A stretch of 29,575 nt of DNA from DATJWY01 sp035500775 (GCA_035500775.1 DATJWY010000098.1:1-29575); one strand, 5' to 3'. Positions 8,197 to 17,439 are shown, counted from the first letter of the stretch. The notes: a model not told the origin generated them from the sequence alone. Numbers and translations are program-made.

Positions 8197-8310
8197 TTGG
8201 GGCTTCGCCCCAAACCCCACTGGGGCCTTGAGGCCCCAGGCCCCCGTTACCTTTAAGTAACGGATTCCAAAGGCTAAGCCTTTGGCGGGGTCCAGGGGCG
8301 GAGCCCCTGG
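8197..8310 (-). repeat. Complete multi-hairpin repeat unit (copy 3) between convergent genes
   Basis: Order read on the + strand: type A variant TTGGGGC-TTC-GCCCCAA (8197-8213), ACCCCA, type C CTGGGGCCTTGAGGCCCCAG (8220-8239), midpoint palindrome CGTTAC-CTTTAA-GTAACG (8245-8262), GATT, type B CCAAAGGC-TAA-GCCTTTGG (8267-8285), CGGGGT, type A CCAGGGGC-GGA-GCCCCTGG (8292-8310). It fills the gap between the 3' ends of ppc (+) and the OmpW gene (-), so it is well placed to stop transcription from both sides. It is the cleanest reverse-orientation copy. Confidence 0.92.
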
Positions 8311-8318
8311 CCTTCTCC

Positions 8319-9020
8319 TCAGAAGCGGTAACCGATACCGGCCGAAAGCACCAACGGATTGAGCGAGTCCTTGGCGGAGACATGGCCAAGCGCCGTGTTC
8401 GCGCTCGCCGAGATGTTCGCGAAGATCTGCTCGGCGTCGAAGTTCAGGAACCAGTTATCGCAGACATTGTAGTCAAACCCGACCTTTACCGCGGCGCCGG
8501 CCGTGGTGCTGATGCCGAACTTGTTGATGGTCGGCGAGTTGGCCTGGGTATTATAGAAGAAGGACACGTTGACGCCCGCGCCGATATACGGGCTGAACCG
8601 TTTGTGCGGCAAGAAATGGTATTCCAGCGTCACCGTCGGCGGCAGCACCCAGGCGCTGCCAACATCGATATCCCCGATGGCGGTTCCTGTCAGCTTCACA
8701 TTGTGCCGGGTGCTGGCCACGATCGCTTCGACGGCGATGTGATCGGTCAGGAAGTAGCTCGCGTCGAATTCAGGCCCGGCCTGGTCGCTCACCGAGACAT
8801 GACCGCCAACAGAGGTCGTGCTGGAGCTGTCTTGCGGCAGGAGGCCCATGGCACGCAGGCGGACAATCACATGACCCGCCGACTTGCCGACCGGCGCATC
8901 GCTGAACAACAGATTGTCGAGGAAGCCCCCGTCCTGGGCCCCTGCGCCCTGGGCGGAGGCATGCCCCGCCACCATCAGTCCACCCAGAAGGCAGGCGGCG
9001 AAGAGTTTCCCCTTCATCAT
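8319..9020 (-). CDS. OmpW-family outer-membrane protein
   Basis: A 233-residue eight-stranded beta-barrel protein of the OmpW/AlkL group, thought to let small hydrophobic molecules cross the outer membrane. I use the ATG at 9020 (MMKGKLFAACLLGG) because AAAGGA lies 6 nt upstream; a GTG at 9044 has no such site. A signal peptide is clear: positive start, hydrophobic LFAACLLGGLMVAG, and an HASA|QG cleavage site near residue 24. Family features are IVRLRAMGLLPQ, the internal TYFLTDH-type segment (here SYFLTDHIAVEAI), PPTVTLEYHFLPHKRFSPYIGAGVN, and a C-terminal aromatic GIGYRF that fits the BAM signal. It lies downstream of tamB on the same strand (about 190 nt gap) and ends in a repeat unit shared with ppc. 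Confidence 0.93.
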   Translation of the reverse strand: MMKGKLFAACLLGGLMVAGHASAQGAGAQDGGFLDNLLFSDAPVGKSAGHVIVRLRAMGLLPQDSSSTTSVGGHVSVSDQAGPEFDASYFLTDHIAVEAIVASTRHNVKLTGTAIGDIDVGSAWVLPPTVTLEYHFLPHKRFSPYIGAGVNVSFFYNTQANSPTINKFGISTTAGAAVKVGFDYNVCDNWFLNFDAEQIFANISASANTALGHVSAKDSLNPLVLSAGIGYRF

Positions 9021-9157
9021 GGCTATCCTTTTCGGTTCGATCACGTTTCCAGGAGAACACCCCCCAAGGGGTCCTGGGCTTTGACATGGATCAACCTTTA
9101 CCCCGCTTGAATTGCGGATTTCCTTAATGGGGCGGGAGCTTTCTCCGCTTTCCCAAC

Positions 9158-9179
9158 GCTGTTGCCCTTGAGCAACAGC
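9158..9179 (-). terminator. Hairpin after tamB
   Basis: A perfect 8-bp stem GCTGTTGC/GCAACAGC with a 6-nt loop lies about 30 nt after the tamB stop on the minus strand. There is no T-run after it, so it is at best a weak or Rho-assisted transcript end or an mRNA 3' stabiliser. The 190-nt gap to the OmpW start contains nothing else I can name. Confidence 0.4.
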
Positions 9180-9209
9180 ACGCGATCCGGCCTGACGCGC
9201 ACGACACCG

Positions 9210-12200
9210 TCAATATTCGAACTGGTAGGACAGCCCGACGCTGCTGCCCGGATCGTTCTCCGGCGTCGCGCCCTGCGCGGTGCCGCCGCCACTGCCGAGC
9301 GTGGTTTGCAGCTTGAGCCGGCGGGTCAGATCGACCTGCACCTGCGCCTGGGTGTTCCCCGCCGTCCCCTGCCGCGCGCCGACATACACGCCGCGCGCCA
9401 CATAGCGCCCGGCCTCCACCGTCGCGCCGGCCGAGCTGCCGCTACTGCCGCCGCCCACCGAGAGCCGGTCGAGACCCAGCGTCTGCTGCACCGAGCCGAG
9501 CAGGCCCGGCCCGCCGCCGGTGACGCCGCTCAGCTCGGCGATGGCGGCGGCGATCTCGGCGATCTGGAACGGGCTGAGCTGCTTGACGCTCTGACCGAAC
9601 AGCAGATGCGCCAGCACCTCGTCCTGCGGCAGTTCCGGTGAACTGGAGAGGCCGATCTTCGGCGCGTCGGCATATCCGGTCACCTTCAGCGTCGCGGTGA
9701 CATTGCCGGAGGTGCTGTCGGCCTGGAAATCCAGGGTCGGATCGATCTTGCCGGTCACGCCGGTGCCGTTGAAGCCGACCCGGCCGCGGGTGAATTTGAG
9801 GGTGGTGCCGGCCAGGCTGAACGCGCCGCGACGCAGGTCGAAGCCGCCGCTGATCTGCGGCGCGGCCGCCGTGCCGCCGGCATGCAGCCGGCCGCCCAGC
9901 TCCGCGTCCAGGCCATGACCGCGTACGAAGATCTGCCCCGGCGCATCGACCGTCAGATCGAGACCGATCACCGGCCCGGGCGAAGCGGGCGGCGGCGGCT
10001 TCTGGCCGGGCTGCCGCACATCGAGCACGGCGACGCTCGGCGGGAAGCTGTCCGGGATGTTGATGTTGGCCCGGCGCACCAGCACATGCCCGCCGGCATC
10101 GAGCCGGGTCGCCGCCTGGCCGCGCAAGGTGAGGTCGGCATCCAGCGTCGCGGTCAGGAGATCACTGGCCAGCGGCCGCGCCTGGTGCGCGGTCAGCCGC
10201 AGATCGACCGGCATGCCGGGGGCGAATACCCCGGCCGTGCCGCTGGCCTTGAGCGTGCCAGGGCCGGCCTGGGCGGTGAAATCGGTCAGCCGCACGGTGT
10301 CGCCGGCGGCCTGCACCAGGGCGGTCATGCCGGTGAGGTGCACGCCCCGCGCATAATCCTGCACCTCGCCATCGGCGAGCCGCATCGTGCCGTCGAGGCG
10401 CGGCGCGGCGGCGCTGCCGGAGGCGGCGAGGTCGAGGGTCAGCATGCCACGCACCCGCCGCCCCTCCGCGAGCAGGATCGGGTTCAGCACGGTGAGGTCC
10501 AGCGCCCCGTTGGCGCGCAGGGCGAGCGCGCCGGTGCGGTCGAGCGGCACGGTGCCGGTCGCCGCGAGATGGATGCGCGGCCCGGCGGTGAGGCGCGCAT
10601 CCAGCCGCGCCTGACGCCCGGCGAGATCGGCATTGGCGAGCAGCGTGGCCGGGGCGATGGCGGCGCCCGGCCCGCTGCGCAGATGCATCCCGCGCGCGGC
10701 CAGCTTCACGCTCCCTTGCGGCGCCGCCGGCGTGCCGATCAGCCGCGCATCCAGGCCGAGCGTGCCGTCCGCCTGCAAATCAGGGACGAAGGGCCGGGCG
10801 AGATCCGGGGTGACGTTGGCGGCCGAGGCGGTGAGATCGAGCGTCGGCGACAGCCGCCCGGCCAGCGCCAGCGTCGCGCGGCCGAGCCCGAGGCGCAGCC
10901 GGTCCACCGTCACTGCCGGCCCGAACCCGACCCGCGCGGGCGCGAGCAGGCGCAGCGTCTCGCCCTTCCAGGCCGCCTGCAAGGCGCCGAGATCGACCCG
11001 CTTGCCCACGGCATCCAGCCGCGCCGCCGCGGAGAGCGAAGCATCCGCCCCGGCCAGCCCGTGCAGCGCTGTCGTCAACCGGAGCGCCAGCGCATCCTGC
11101 TTCCCGTTCGCCTCCACCCGCGCCGAGCCGGTGACGCCGGCGGCGGCGATGCCGTCCGCGGTGAGGCGCAGCGCGGCATCCGGGTTCGCCGCCGGATCGG
11201 CGACGGTGCCGGTGAGATCCAGCCGGCCGATCCGGTTGCCGGCGAGCCCGGCATCGCGCGCATGCAGGTCGATCCGCGCCAGCGGCCGGCCGCTGCGTTC
11301 CTCCGTGACGATCGCGGCCTTGACGCTGCCGGTCAGCGCCTGCCCGGTCAGCGGTTGCAGATCGGCGAGCCGGGTCATGCCGAGATCGAGCGTGCCGAGC
11401 GGCAGGCGCGCGCCCGCCGGCAGGGTCAGGTCGGCGACGCCATGTGCGCTCTTCCAGTCCAGCCGGCGCAGCACCGTATGCAGCCCGCCATCCGGCCGCC
11501 GGTCCAGCGCCGCGTCGAGCGTCAGTTTCGCGCCGTCGAGCGTGCCATGCGCCTCGACCGTGCCGTTCGGCGCGCCCGGCAACCCGGCGGCACGAACCGA
11601 GACGGCCACCGGGCCGCGCGGGAAGCCCTTGCCGCCGACCTCGCCGCTTGCATCGGCTTCGAGCGCGAGATCGGTCCGCTTTCCATGCGCCCGGCCCACG
11701 ATATCGAGCTTGCCGAGGAGGCTCGGCGCCAGCACGGAGAGATCGGTCAGCCCGACCTGCCAGGCGAGGTCGAGCGCGGTGCCATGATCGAAGCCATGCG
11801 CCGAGACATGCAGGGTGCGGCCATTCACCTCGGCGCTGGAGACGTCGATATCCTGCCCGGTCAGCGCCGCCCTGGCGCTGAACCGCGCATCCGGCCCGAT
11901 CAGCCCGGGCACCGGGGCCATGCCGCCGGTGATCCCGGCCGTGCCGTCAATGGCGATCCGCATCGTCGCGCCCTGCTCGGCGACATGCGCGGTGGCGGTG
12001 GTGTGGCCCTGCAGCGCGATCCCGGCCAGGGCACCGAAGGGCGCCACGTCCGGCACGGTCGCGGTCGCCTCGCCACGAATCGCGCCTCCGGTTTCCGCGT
12101 GGCCGCTCAACCGCAACAGCGGATGCAAAAGGGCAAAATCGACCGGGCGCGCCGCCTGATCCAGCCGCATGGCGGCGGTGAGCCGCACCGGGTCGGCGGC

Positions 12201-13259
12201 CAGCAGATCGGGCTTCGGCCCGGGCAGGCGCAGCCCCGTCAGCGCGGCGCGCAGCGCGACGGCGCCGCGATCCCCTTCCATATCCGCCTGCAACTGCGTG
12301 AGATCGGCGCCGCCGGCGGCGAGCCCGGCAATGGCGACATGCGCCCGCGCCGCCGGCGTCAGCCACGGCCCTTCGACATGCGCCGTCATCGCGACGGATT
12401 GCCAGGCGACATCCGGCCGCGGCGCCATGCGCGGCGCCTCGGCGGTCAGGTCCAGCGCCGCCGCCGCGTGGTCCAGATCGACGCTGCCATGCGCCCCGGC
12501 ACGCGCCTCCCCGGCGGTCAACGCCAGTTCCAGCGCCTCCGCCGTGCGCGGCCCGTCGAGGCTTGCCCGCAGCGACAGCGCCCCGAGGTCCGGCAGTTGC
12601 GCGATGCCGGAGACGAGGCCGTGCGCCGGCTCGTCCGCCTCGATCCGCGCCGTGACATGGCCCGGATCGACGCGGCCGGAGACGGCGTAGCGTCCCGGAC
12701 TGTCGAGGCGGGTGGCGACCAGGGAGGCCGCGCCTTCCTGCATCGAGGCAAGGCGGGCATCGCCGGCAAGGCCGAGCGTCGCGGCGACGCCCGCCACGGG
12801 CGCGCCGATCTCGAACCGCCCGACCACGAGCTTGTCCAGCACCACCCGCACCGGCAGGGTGAACCCGCCGCCCTGCCCCGCCGCCTGGCCCGGCGCGGCG
12901 GCGGACGGCGCCGCCACGGGCAGGCGGGGCACGGCGATGCGGCGGGCGGAGAGCGCGCGCAGATGCGCCTCGCCGCGCATCAGGGCGAGCGGCGACCAGT
13001 TAAGCGTCACATCGTCCAGCGCCAGCCAGACTCCGTCCGCGTCGCGCAATTCGGCATGGCCGAGGCGCAGCGCATCGGGGAAGCGGCCGCCAAGCCCGGC
13101 GAGCACCACCTGCCCGCCGGTCAGCCGCGCCGTCTCCCGCTCGATCAGCCGCCGCCCCGGCCCGATATTGGCAACGATCAGCACCACGCCGGCCAGCACC
13201 ACCGGCAGGCCGAGCAGGATGCCAAAAGTCCAGACCAGGATCTTGCCGAAACGCCGCAT
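9210..13259 (-). CDS. tamB: TamB, translocation and assembly module inner-membrane component
   Basis: A 1349-residue AsmA-like/TamB protein anchored in the inner membrane and spanning the periplasm. With TamA it supports insertion of outer-membrane proteins and probably phospholipid transfer to the outer membrane. One N-terminal membrane segment (residues about 7-31, ILVWTFGILLGLPVVLAGVV) is followed by a long stretch of repeating beta-strand blocks rich in LDL/LTA/GTL patterns, the expected beta-taco. The C-terminal DUF490 domain runs from about residue 1000 and has the usual PEDEVLAHLLFG-like segment (here LPQDEVLAHLLFGQSVKQLSP) and the aromatic end GLSYQFEY. Its ATG overlaps the tamA stop (TGATG), so the pair is translationally coupled. 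The whole gene keeps very high GC and shows no breaks. Confidence 0.95.
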   Translation of the reverse strand: MRRFGKILVWTFGILLGLPVVLAGVVLIVANIGPGRRLIERETARLTGGQVVLAGLGGRFPDALRLGHAELRDADGVWLALDDVTLNWSPLALMRGEAHLRALSARRIAVPRLPVAAPSAAAPGQAAGQGGGFTLPVRVVLDKLVVGRFEIGAPVAGVAATLGLAGDARLASMQEGAASLVATRLDSPGRYAVSGRVDPGHVTARIEADEPAHGLVSGIAQLPDLGALSLRASLDGPRTAEALELALTAGEARAGAHGSVDLDHAAAALDLTAEAPRMAPRPDVAWQSVAMTAHVEGPWLTPAARAHVAIAGLAAGGADLTQLQADMEGDRGAVALRAALTGLRLPGPKPDLLAADPVRLTAAMRLDQAARPVDFALLHPLLRLSGHAETGGAIRGEATATVPDVAPFGALAGIALQGHTTATAHVAEQGATMRIAIDGTAGITGGMAPVPGLIGPDARFSARAALTGQDIDVSSAEVNGRTLHVSAHGFDHGTALDLAWQVGLTDLSVLAPSLLGKLDIVGRAHGKRTDLALEADASGEVGGKGFPRGPVAVSVRAAGLPGAPNGTVEAHGTLDGAKLTLDAALDRRPDGGLHTVLRRLDWKSAHGVADLTLPAGARLPLGTLDLGMTRLADLQPLTGQALTGSVKAAIVTEERSGRPLARIDLHARDAGLAGNRIGRLDLTGTVADPAANPDAALRLTADGIAAAGVTGSARVEANGKQDALALRLTTALHGLAGADASLSAAARLDAVGKRVDLGALQAAWKGETLRLLAPARVGFGPAVTVDRLRLGLGRATLALAGRLSPTLDLTASAANVTPDLARPFVPDLQADGTLGLDARLIGTPAAPQGSVKLAARGMHLRSGPGAAIAPATLLANADLAGRQARLDARLTAGPRIHLAATGTVPLDRTGALALRANGALDLTVLNPILLAEGRRVRGMLTLDLAASGSAAAPRLDGTMRLADGEVQDYARGVHLTGMTALVQAAGDTVRLTDFTAQAGPGTLKASGTAGVFAPGMPVDLRLTAHQARPLASDLLTATLDADLTLRGQAATRLDAGGHVLVRRANINIPDSFPPSVAVLDVRQPGQKPPPPASPGPVIGLDLTVDAPGQIFVRGHGLDAELGGRLHAGGTAAAPQISGGFDLRRGAFSLAGTTLKFTRGRVGFNGTGVTGKIDPTLDFQADSTSGNVTATLKVTGYADAPKIGLSSSPELPQDEVLAHLLFGQSVKQLSPFQIAEIAAAIAELSGVTGGGPGLLGSVQQTLGLDRLSVGGGSSGSSAGATVEAGRYVARGVYVGARQGTAGNTQAQVQVDLTRRLKLQTTLGSGGGTAQGATPENDPGSSVGLSYQFEY

Positions 13260-15217
13260 CAGAAAGCCTGCCCCAGACCAATATAGAGTTCGAAACTATC
13301 GCCGCCGGGCGGCTTGTTCACCGGCACCGCCACGTCGAGCCGGACCGGCCCGACCGGCGTGTAGTATCGCACCCCCGCCCCCGCGCCGATCCGCGTCGTG
13401 CCGGTGAACGGCGTGGACTCGCTGCCGACCGTGCCGGCGTCAACGAAGGCCACCGCGCCGAAATCGCCCCAGACACGCTGGCGGAACTCGACCGTGCCGG
13501 CGGCGATGGACGTGCCGCCCACCGGGTTGTGATCCGGGAAGAGCGGCCCGATCGACTGGTATTTGTAGCCGCGCACGGTGGCGCTGCCGCCGGCATAGAA
13601 GCGCTGGTCCGGCGGCAACTCGAAGGTGGTCGCCCCTTGCGCCGAGCCGATCAGGCCGCGGACCGCGATCACGCTCCGCCCCGGCCGGGCAAGGCCGACC
13701 GTCGCGAGATCGAGATAGGTGGAGCCGTTGCCCTGCAACACGGCGAAGGTCGCCTGGCGATGGTCGAAGGACAGGGTCGGCGTCACGGTCGCGGCGAGGC
13801 GCACGCCATGCGTCGGATCGTCGAGCGGGTTGGCGAGGTCGGTGCTGTCGTAACGGGCGGCGACCGGCAGGCCGAGCAGGGTGTAGTGGTTGGTGACACC
13901 CTCCTGCGTGATCTCTTCCTGCTCGCCGGTGATGCCGGCGCTGCCGCTCCAGCGCTTGCTGAAGCGCCGCTCCAGCGCCACGCTGGCGATCACCGCCGTC
14001 TGATCATAGGCGTCGAGATGCTCCTTCACCCCTTCCAGGGTGGCATCGAGGTTCTGGTTGCGCGCCAGGAAATCCGGCTTCAGGAACTGCGCCTTGAGGT
14101 CGTAGCCGAGGCCGTTCACCGCGGTGCCGCCGAGGCCGGTGAGGCTCGCCGCCAGATTGAGCTGCTCCGCCGCGCCGAACAGGTTGCGATCTGACCAGGT
14201 GACGCCGGCGCTGCCGCCGAGATCGGTCGAATAGGCGGCGTTCAGGCTCACCGCGTGCCGCTTCCGCTCCTGCATGTCGAAGATGAGCGGAATGCGCCCC
14301 TCGTCGTCGAGCTGCGCCGCCGTCCGCGCCTGCACGCCGGAGAATACGCCGATCGCGGCGAGATCCTGCCGCGCCGCCTCGATCTTGCTCGGCGCGAACC
14401 GCTCCCCGGTATGCACGAGCAGGCGGCCGCGGACGAAATCCTCATCCACCCCGCCCAGGCCGAGCAGGCTGATCCGGCCGAGATCGACCCGCTTGCCGGC
14501 ATCCACGTTGAAATCCACATCGAGCACCCGCGCCGCCCGATCCTCCGTCGCGACCGGCGGATCGACGCGGGCAAGCGCGTAACCCTGCTCGCGCAGCGCC
14601 GCGAGCAGGCGGGATTGCGCGGCCAGCACGTCGGCGGCGATCGCGGGCGCACCCGTGCGCAGGCCGAGTTCCGCCACCGCGCCGGGCGGCGCCGGGCCGG
14701 TCAGCGTGATCCGTCGCAGATGGAACAGCGCCCCTTTGCCGACCGTGATCGCGACAAGCGCGTTCTGCCCCTTCGGGATGGCGGCGATGATGTCCGGCAG
14801 GCTGGGGTCGTCCAGCGCGTGCCCGTTGACGGTAATGGCGACGCTCCCCTGATAGAAGCCGAAGCTCCGCAAGGCGGTGCGCAGCCGCGCGATATCGCCC
14901 TGTGCCCGCCCGACCAGGGCGAAGGGCCCGGCCGGCGCCACGGTGCGCAGGGCTTTGAGCTGCGAGCTGCCGGAGAGGGCGGCGTCCAGGGCGGAATCGC
15001 CGGTCGGGGCGATGGCGACGGTGTAGGGCTGCGGATCGGCGGCGCCGGCCGGGGAAGCGGCCAGGAAAGTGGCAAAACCGGCGACGGCGCACAGCACGGA
15101 CCGTGAAAGGTGGCGGGGCATGATGGCGGGGATGACGCGGCCCCGGCCCGGCTGGGTGCGGCGGATCGTTCGGCGCCCGGGCGAATCCCCCCGCCTCGGC
15201 TCGTCTCCGATCGTCAT
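13259..15217 (-). CDS. tamA: TamA, BamA-family outer-membrane barrel protein
   Basis: The outer-membrane partner of TamB: three POTRA domains and a 16-strand Omp85 barrel. POTRA-type segments are seen in the first 300 residues (LKALRTVAPAGPFALVGRAQ, LFHLRRITLTG, RVDLGRISLLGLGGVDEDFVRGRL). The barrel includes the Omp85 L6 hallmark as VRGYKYQSIGP and the end GPVRLDVAVPVNKPPGGDSFELYIGLGQAF. I use the ATG at 15217 because GGAGG stands just before it. The ATG at 15121 gives a tidier signal peptide (MPRHLSRSVLCAVAGFATFLAASPAGA|ADPQ, split here by my choice of start) but has no ribosome site. With the upstream start the signal peptide has a long arginine-rich front of about 32 residues. Lengths are 652 or 620 residues. 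Confidence 0.92.
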   Translation of the reverse strand: MTIGDEPRRGDSPGRRTIRRTQPGRGRVIPAIMPRHLSRSVLCAVAGFATFLAASPAGAADPQPYTVAIAPTGDSALDAALSGSSQLKALRTVAPAGPFALVGRAQGDIARLRTALRSFGFYQGSVAITVNGHALDDPSLPDIIAAIPKGQNALVAITVGKGALFHLRRITLTGPAPPGAVAELGLRTGAPAIAADVLAAQSRLLAALREQGYALARVDPPVATEDRAARVLDVDFNVDAGKRVDLGRISLLGLGGVDEDFVRGRLLVHTGERFAPSKIEAARQDLAAIGVFSGVQARTAAQLDDEGRIPLIFDMQERKRHAVSLNAAYSTDLGGSAGVTWSDRNLFGAAEQLNLAASLTGLGGTAVNGLGYDLKAQFLKPDFLARNQNLDATLEGVKEHLDAYDQTAVIASVALERRFSKRWSGSAGITGEQEEITQEGVTNHYTLLGLPVAARYDSTDLANPLDDPTHGVRLAATVTPTLSFDHRQATFAVLQGNGSTYLDLATVGLARPGRSVIAVRGLIGSAQGATTFELPPDQRFYAGGSATVRGYKYQSIGPLFPDHNPVGGTSIAAGTVEFRQRVWGDFGAVAFVDAGTVGSESTPFTGTTRIGAGAGVRYYTPVGPVRLDVAVPVNKPPGGDSFELYIGLGQAF

Positions 15218-15351
15218 GACGCCTCCGCCCTTCCTGGCCGCCGTTTCCCGCACTTCGTTGCACGCACAGGTACACACAGGTGCACCCGACTTTCGCCAAA
15301 ACGCAAGTTTGTCGCGGCCTTGCCCCAAAATCGCCGCGATCAAAGCCTTTC

Positions 15352-15368
15352 TGGCAAGGGCATTGCCA
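15352..15368 (+). promoter_or_regulatory. Small hairpin beside the glycosyltransferase ribosome site
   Basis: TGGCAA-GGGCA-TTGCCA is a 6-bp stem whose right arm touches the AAGGAGA ribosome-binding site at 15368-15374. It lies in the 167-nt divergent gap between tamA and the glycosyltransferase. The same gap has a near-repeat CACAGGTACACACAGGTGCA (15265-15284) with TGCAC/GTGCA at its ends, which could be a protein-binding site. Both are suggestions from symmetry only. Confidence 0.25.
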
Positions 15369-15384
15369 AGGAGACCTTCAGCCG

Positions 15385-16434
15385 ATGCGTATTGCGCAGA
15401 TCGCCCCCCTGCACGAGGCCGTCCCGCCGAAACTGTATGGTGGCACGGAACGCGTCGTCTCGTTCCTGACGGAGGAGCTGGTCGCGCTCGGGCACGACGT
15501 CACGCTGTTCGCCAGCGGCGACTCCGAGACCGCGGCCCGGCTGGAGGCCGTGTGGCCGCGGGCGCTGCGACTCGATCCGGCCATCCGTGATCCGATCGCC
15601 CCGCACATGCTGATGATGGAAGAGGTGCGGCGCCAGGCGGAGGATTTCGACGTCCTCCACTTCCACATGGATTACTGGCCGTTCTCCCTGTTCGGCCGCC
15701 AGCGCACGCCCTTCGTCACCACGCTGCACGGCCGGCTGGACCTGCCCGAGCTGCAGCCGGTGTTCAACACCTTCCCCACCGTGCCGGTGGTTTCCATCTC
15801 CAATAGCCAGCGCCGCCCGCTGCCGCAGGCGAATTTCGTCGACACCGTGCTGCACGGCCTGCCGGAGAAGCTGCTGACCCCGCAACCGAAGACGCCGGAA
15901 TACCTCGCCTTCCTCGGCCGCATCGCGCCCGAGAAGCGGCCGGACCGCGCCATCCGCATCGCCCGCGCCTGCGGCATTCCCATCAAGATCGCGGCCAAGA
16001 TCGACCGGGTTGACCAGGAATACTTCAACACGGTGATCAAGCCGCTGCTCGGCCCGGACGTCGACCTGATCGGCGAGATCAACGACGCGCAGAAGCCGGA
16101 TTTCCTCTCCGGCGCCATCGGCCTGCTGATGCCGATCGACTGGCCGGAGCCCTTCGGCCTGGTGATGATCGAGGCGATGGCCTGCGGCACGCCGGTGATC
16201 GCGTTCAATCGTGGGTCGGTGCCGGAAATCGTCGAGGACGGGCTGACCGGCTTCATCGTCGAGGACGAAACCAGCGCCATCGCCTCCGTCAGCCGGCTCG
16301 GGACGCTCTCGCGCGAGCGGGTGCGGCGCCGGTTCGAGGAGCGCTTCACCGCGCGGCGCATGGCCGAGGACTATCTGGCGCTGTACCGCGAGCTTGCCGC
16401 GGCCGAGCGCCCGGCGCTGCGCGTGATCGCCTGA
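15385..16434 (+). CDS. Family 4 glycosyltransferase
   Basis: A 349-residue GT4 (GT-B fold, retaining) enzyme that moves a sugar from a nucleotide sugar to an unknown acceptor. I use the ATG at 15385 (MRIAQIAPLHEAVPP), which has AAGGAGA upstream and the usual start of the family; the frame is open to 15280 without family likeness. Features: KLYGGTERVVSFLTEELVALGHDVTLFASGDS at the N-terminus in two family blocks, a mid-protein FLGRIAPEKRPDRAI, and the nucleotide-sugar motif EPFGLVMIEAMACGTPVIAF with the E-x7-E pair near residue 255. The relatives known to me are annotated as glycogen-synthase-like or sugar transferases of unknown target. It is alone between tamA and a convergent MOSC gene, so context gives no clue to the product. 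Confidence 0.88.
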   Translation: MRIAQIAPLHEAVPPKLYGGTERVVSFLTEELVALGHDVTLFASGDSETAARLEAVWPRALRLDPAIRDPIAPHMLMMEEVRRQAEDFDVLHFHMDYWPFSLFGRQRTPFVTTLHGRLDLPELQPVFNTFPTVPVVSISNSQRRPLPQANFVDTVLHGLPEKLLTPQPKTPEYLAFLGRIAPEKRPDRAIRIARACGIPIKIAAKIDRVDQEYFNTVIKPLLGPDVDLIGEINDAQKPDFLSGAIGLLMPIDWPEPFGLVMIEAMACGTPVIAFNRGSVPEIVEDGLTGFIVEDETSAIASVSRLGTLSRERVRRRFEERFTARRMAEDYLALYRELAAAERPALRVIA

Positions 16435-16454
16435 CAGGAGGCGGGACAGGAAGG

Positions 16455-16572
16455 CCAGGGGGCTTTGCCCCTGGACCCCACCAAAGGCCAAACCTTTGGA
16501 ATCCATTACTTAAGTGATTGGGGGTCTGGGGCCTCAAGGCCCCAGTAGGGGTCCAGGGGGCAAAGCCCCCGG
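16455..16572 (+). repeat. Complete multi-hairpin repeat unit (copy 4) between convergent genes
   Basis: Forward unit: type A (16455-16474), ACCCCA, type B CCAAAGG-CCAAA-CCTTTGG (16481-16499), AATCC, midpoint palindrome ATTACTTAAGTGAT (16505-16518), type C CTGGGGCCTCAAGGCCCCAG (16526-16545), GGGGT, type A (16553-16572). It fills the gap between the glycosyltransferase (+) and the MOSC gene (-), whose stop codon begins only 6 nt further on. The mirror-image of the unit at 8197-8310. Confidence 0.92.
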
Positions 16573-16578
16573 TCTTAC

Positions 16579-17439
16579 CTATGGCGGTGGCACCAGATCC
16601 ACGTTGCGCGGCCCGACCGCCAGCACCTCCACCGCGTCGCCAACCGCGATGCGGCCCGGACTCTCCGGGATCAGGTTCTGGCCGAACATCACCCCCTCCC
16701 GCGCATCCCGTCGAATCCGGTTCAGCGTGCGCAGCGGCTCGGAGGGGTCGGGCTTCTCCCCGGTTTCCTGGTCGATGGTGGTGACCACGCAGCGCGCGCA
16801 GGGCTTCGCGACCCGGAACACGACGCCGCCAATCCGCACGCGCCGCCAGGTTTCCTCCTCCCAGGGCGCGGCCCCCTCCACGACGATGTTCGGGCGGAAG
16901 CGGGTCACCGGAATCGGCCGCGCCAGATGCGCGTTAAGCGTGGCGAGCGAGCCGGTGGTGACCAGCAGCACCGGGAAGCCGTCATTCAGCGCGGTGCGGT
17001 CGCCGGGCGCCGCATGGCGGGGATCGACCGGGCGGACTGTCGGATCGGCCATATAGACGAGCCGGCATGGCCGGCCGAGCGCGGCACCGAGCCAGGCGGC
17101 AGCCTCCTCGCCGGCGGCACGCACCGGCACGGTATCGCCCCAGACCGTCGCGGCCAGCGTCTCGGCCCCGGCTCCTGGCGTCGGCACGACGATCGCGTCC
17201 GCCGCCCCCACCCGTGCGAGCCGGATGCCGTCCTCCAGCCAATCCGCCTGGATCGTCGCCATGGCCGGCACCTCCCGCTGCGTCAGGAAGCGGTTGACCG
17301 GATCGACGATCATCCAGCGCCGGTCGCCGGCCAGCCCCCATGGCTCGACCGCCATCCAGGGAACGGAGCGCCCGCGCAAGGATTTTACCGGGTAGGCGCA
17401 GAGGTCGGAGACACGCGCGGGAGGAGGGAGCTGGTCCAT
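16579..17439 (-). CDS. MOSC-domain protein (YcbX/MOSC_N type)
   Basis: A 286-residue MOSC protein with an N-terminal beta-barrel MOSC_N domain. Members handle molybdenum-cofactor-linked sulfur; YcbX acts with CysJ in reducing N-hydroxylated bases. I use the ATG at 17439 (MDQLPPPARVSDL), which leads directly into the family start LCAYPVKSLRGRSV; the frame extends to 17583 but those 48 residues are not family-like. The N-domain holds GDRRWMIVDP and FLTQRE. The MOSC domain holds DGFPVLLVTTGSLATLN, FRPNIVVEG and the key AKPCARCVVTTIDQETG, whose second cysteine is the conserved sulfur-carrier position, followed by FGQNLI. No heme or iron-sulfur domain is fused. It runs divergently from the TerB/DnaJ gene across about 150 nt. 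Confidence 0.92.
   Translation of the reverse strand: MDQLPPPARVSDLCAYPVKSLRGRSVPWMAVEPWGLAGDRRWMIVDPVNRFLTQREVPAMATIQADWLEDGIRLARVGAADAIVVPTPGAGAETLAATVWGDTVPVRAAGEEAAAWLGAALGRPCRLVYMADPTVRPVDPRHAAPGDRTALNDGFPVLLVTTGSLATLNAHLARPIPVTRFRPNIVVEGAAPWEEETWRRVRIGGVVFRVAKPCARCVVTTIDQETGEKPDPSEPLRTLNRIRRDAREGVMFGQNLIPESPGRIAVGDAVEVLAVGPRNVDLVPPP

Noticed and set aside
9098..9209. Possible small gene after tamB reading VVRVRPDRVLLLKGN in one minus-strand frame
   Set aside because: Its frame starts only inside tamB, there is no start with a ribosome site, and the segment contains the tamB 3' hairpin.
9882..13286. A 1134-codon plus-strand frame opposite tamB
   Set aside because: Arg/Gln/Pro/Gly-rich with no domain, and tamB itself has both its N-terminal membrane segment and C-terminal DUF490 end.
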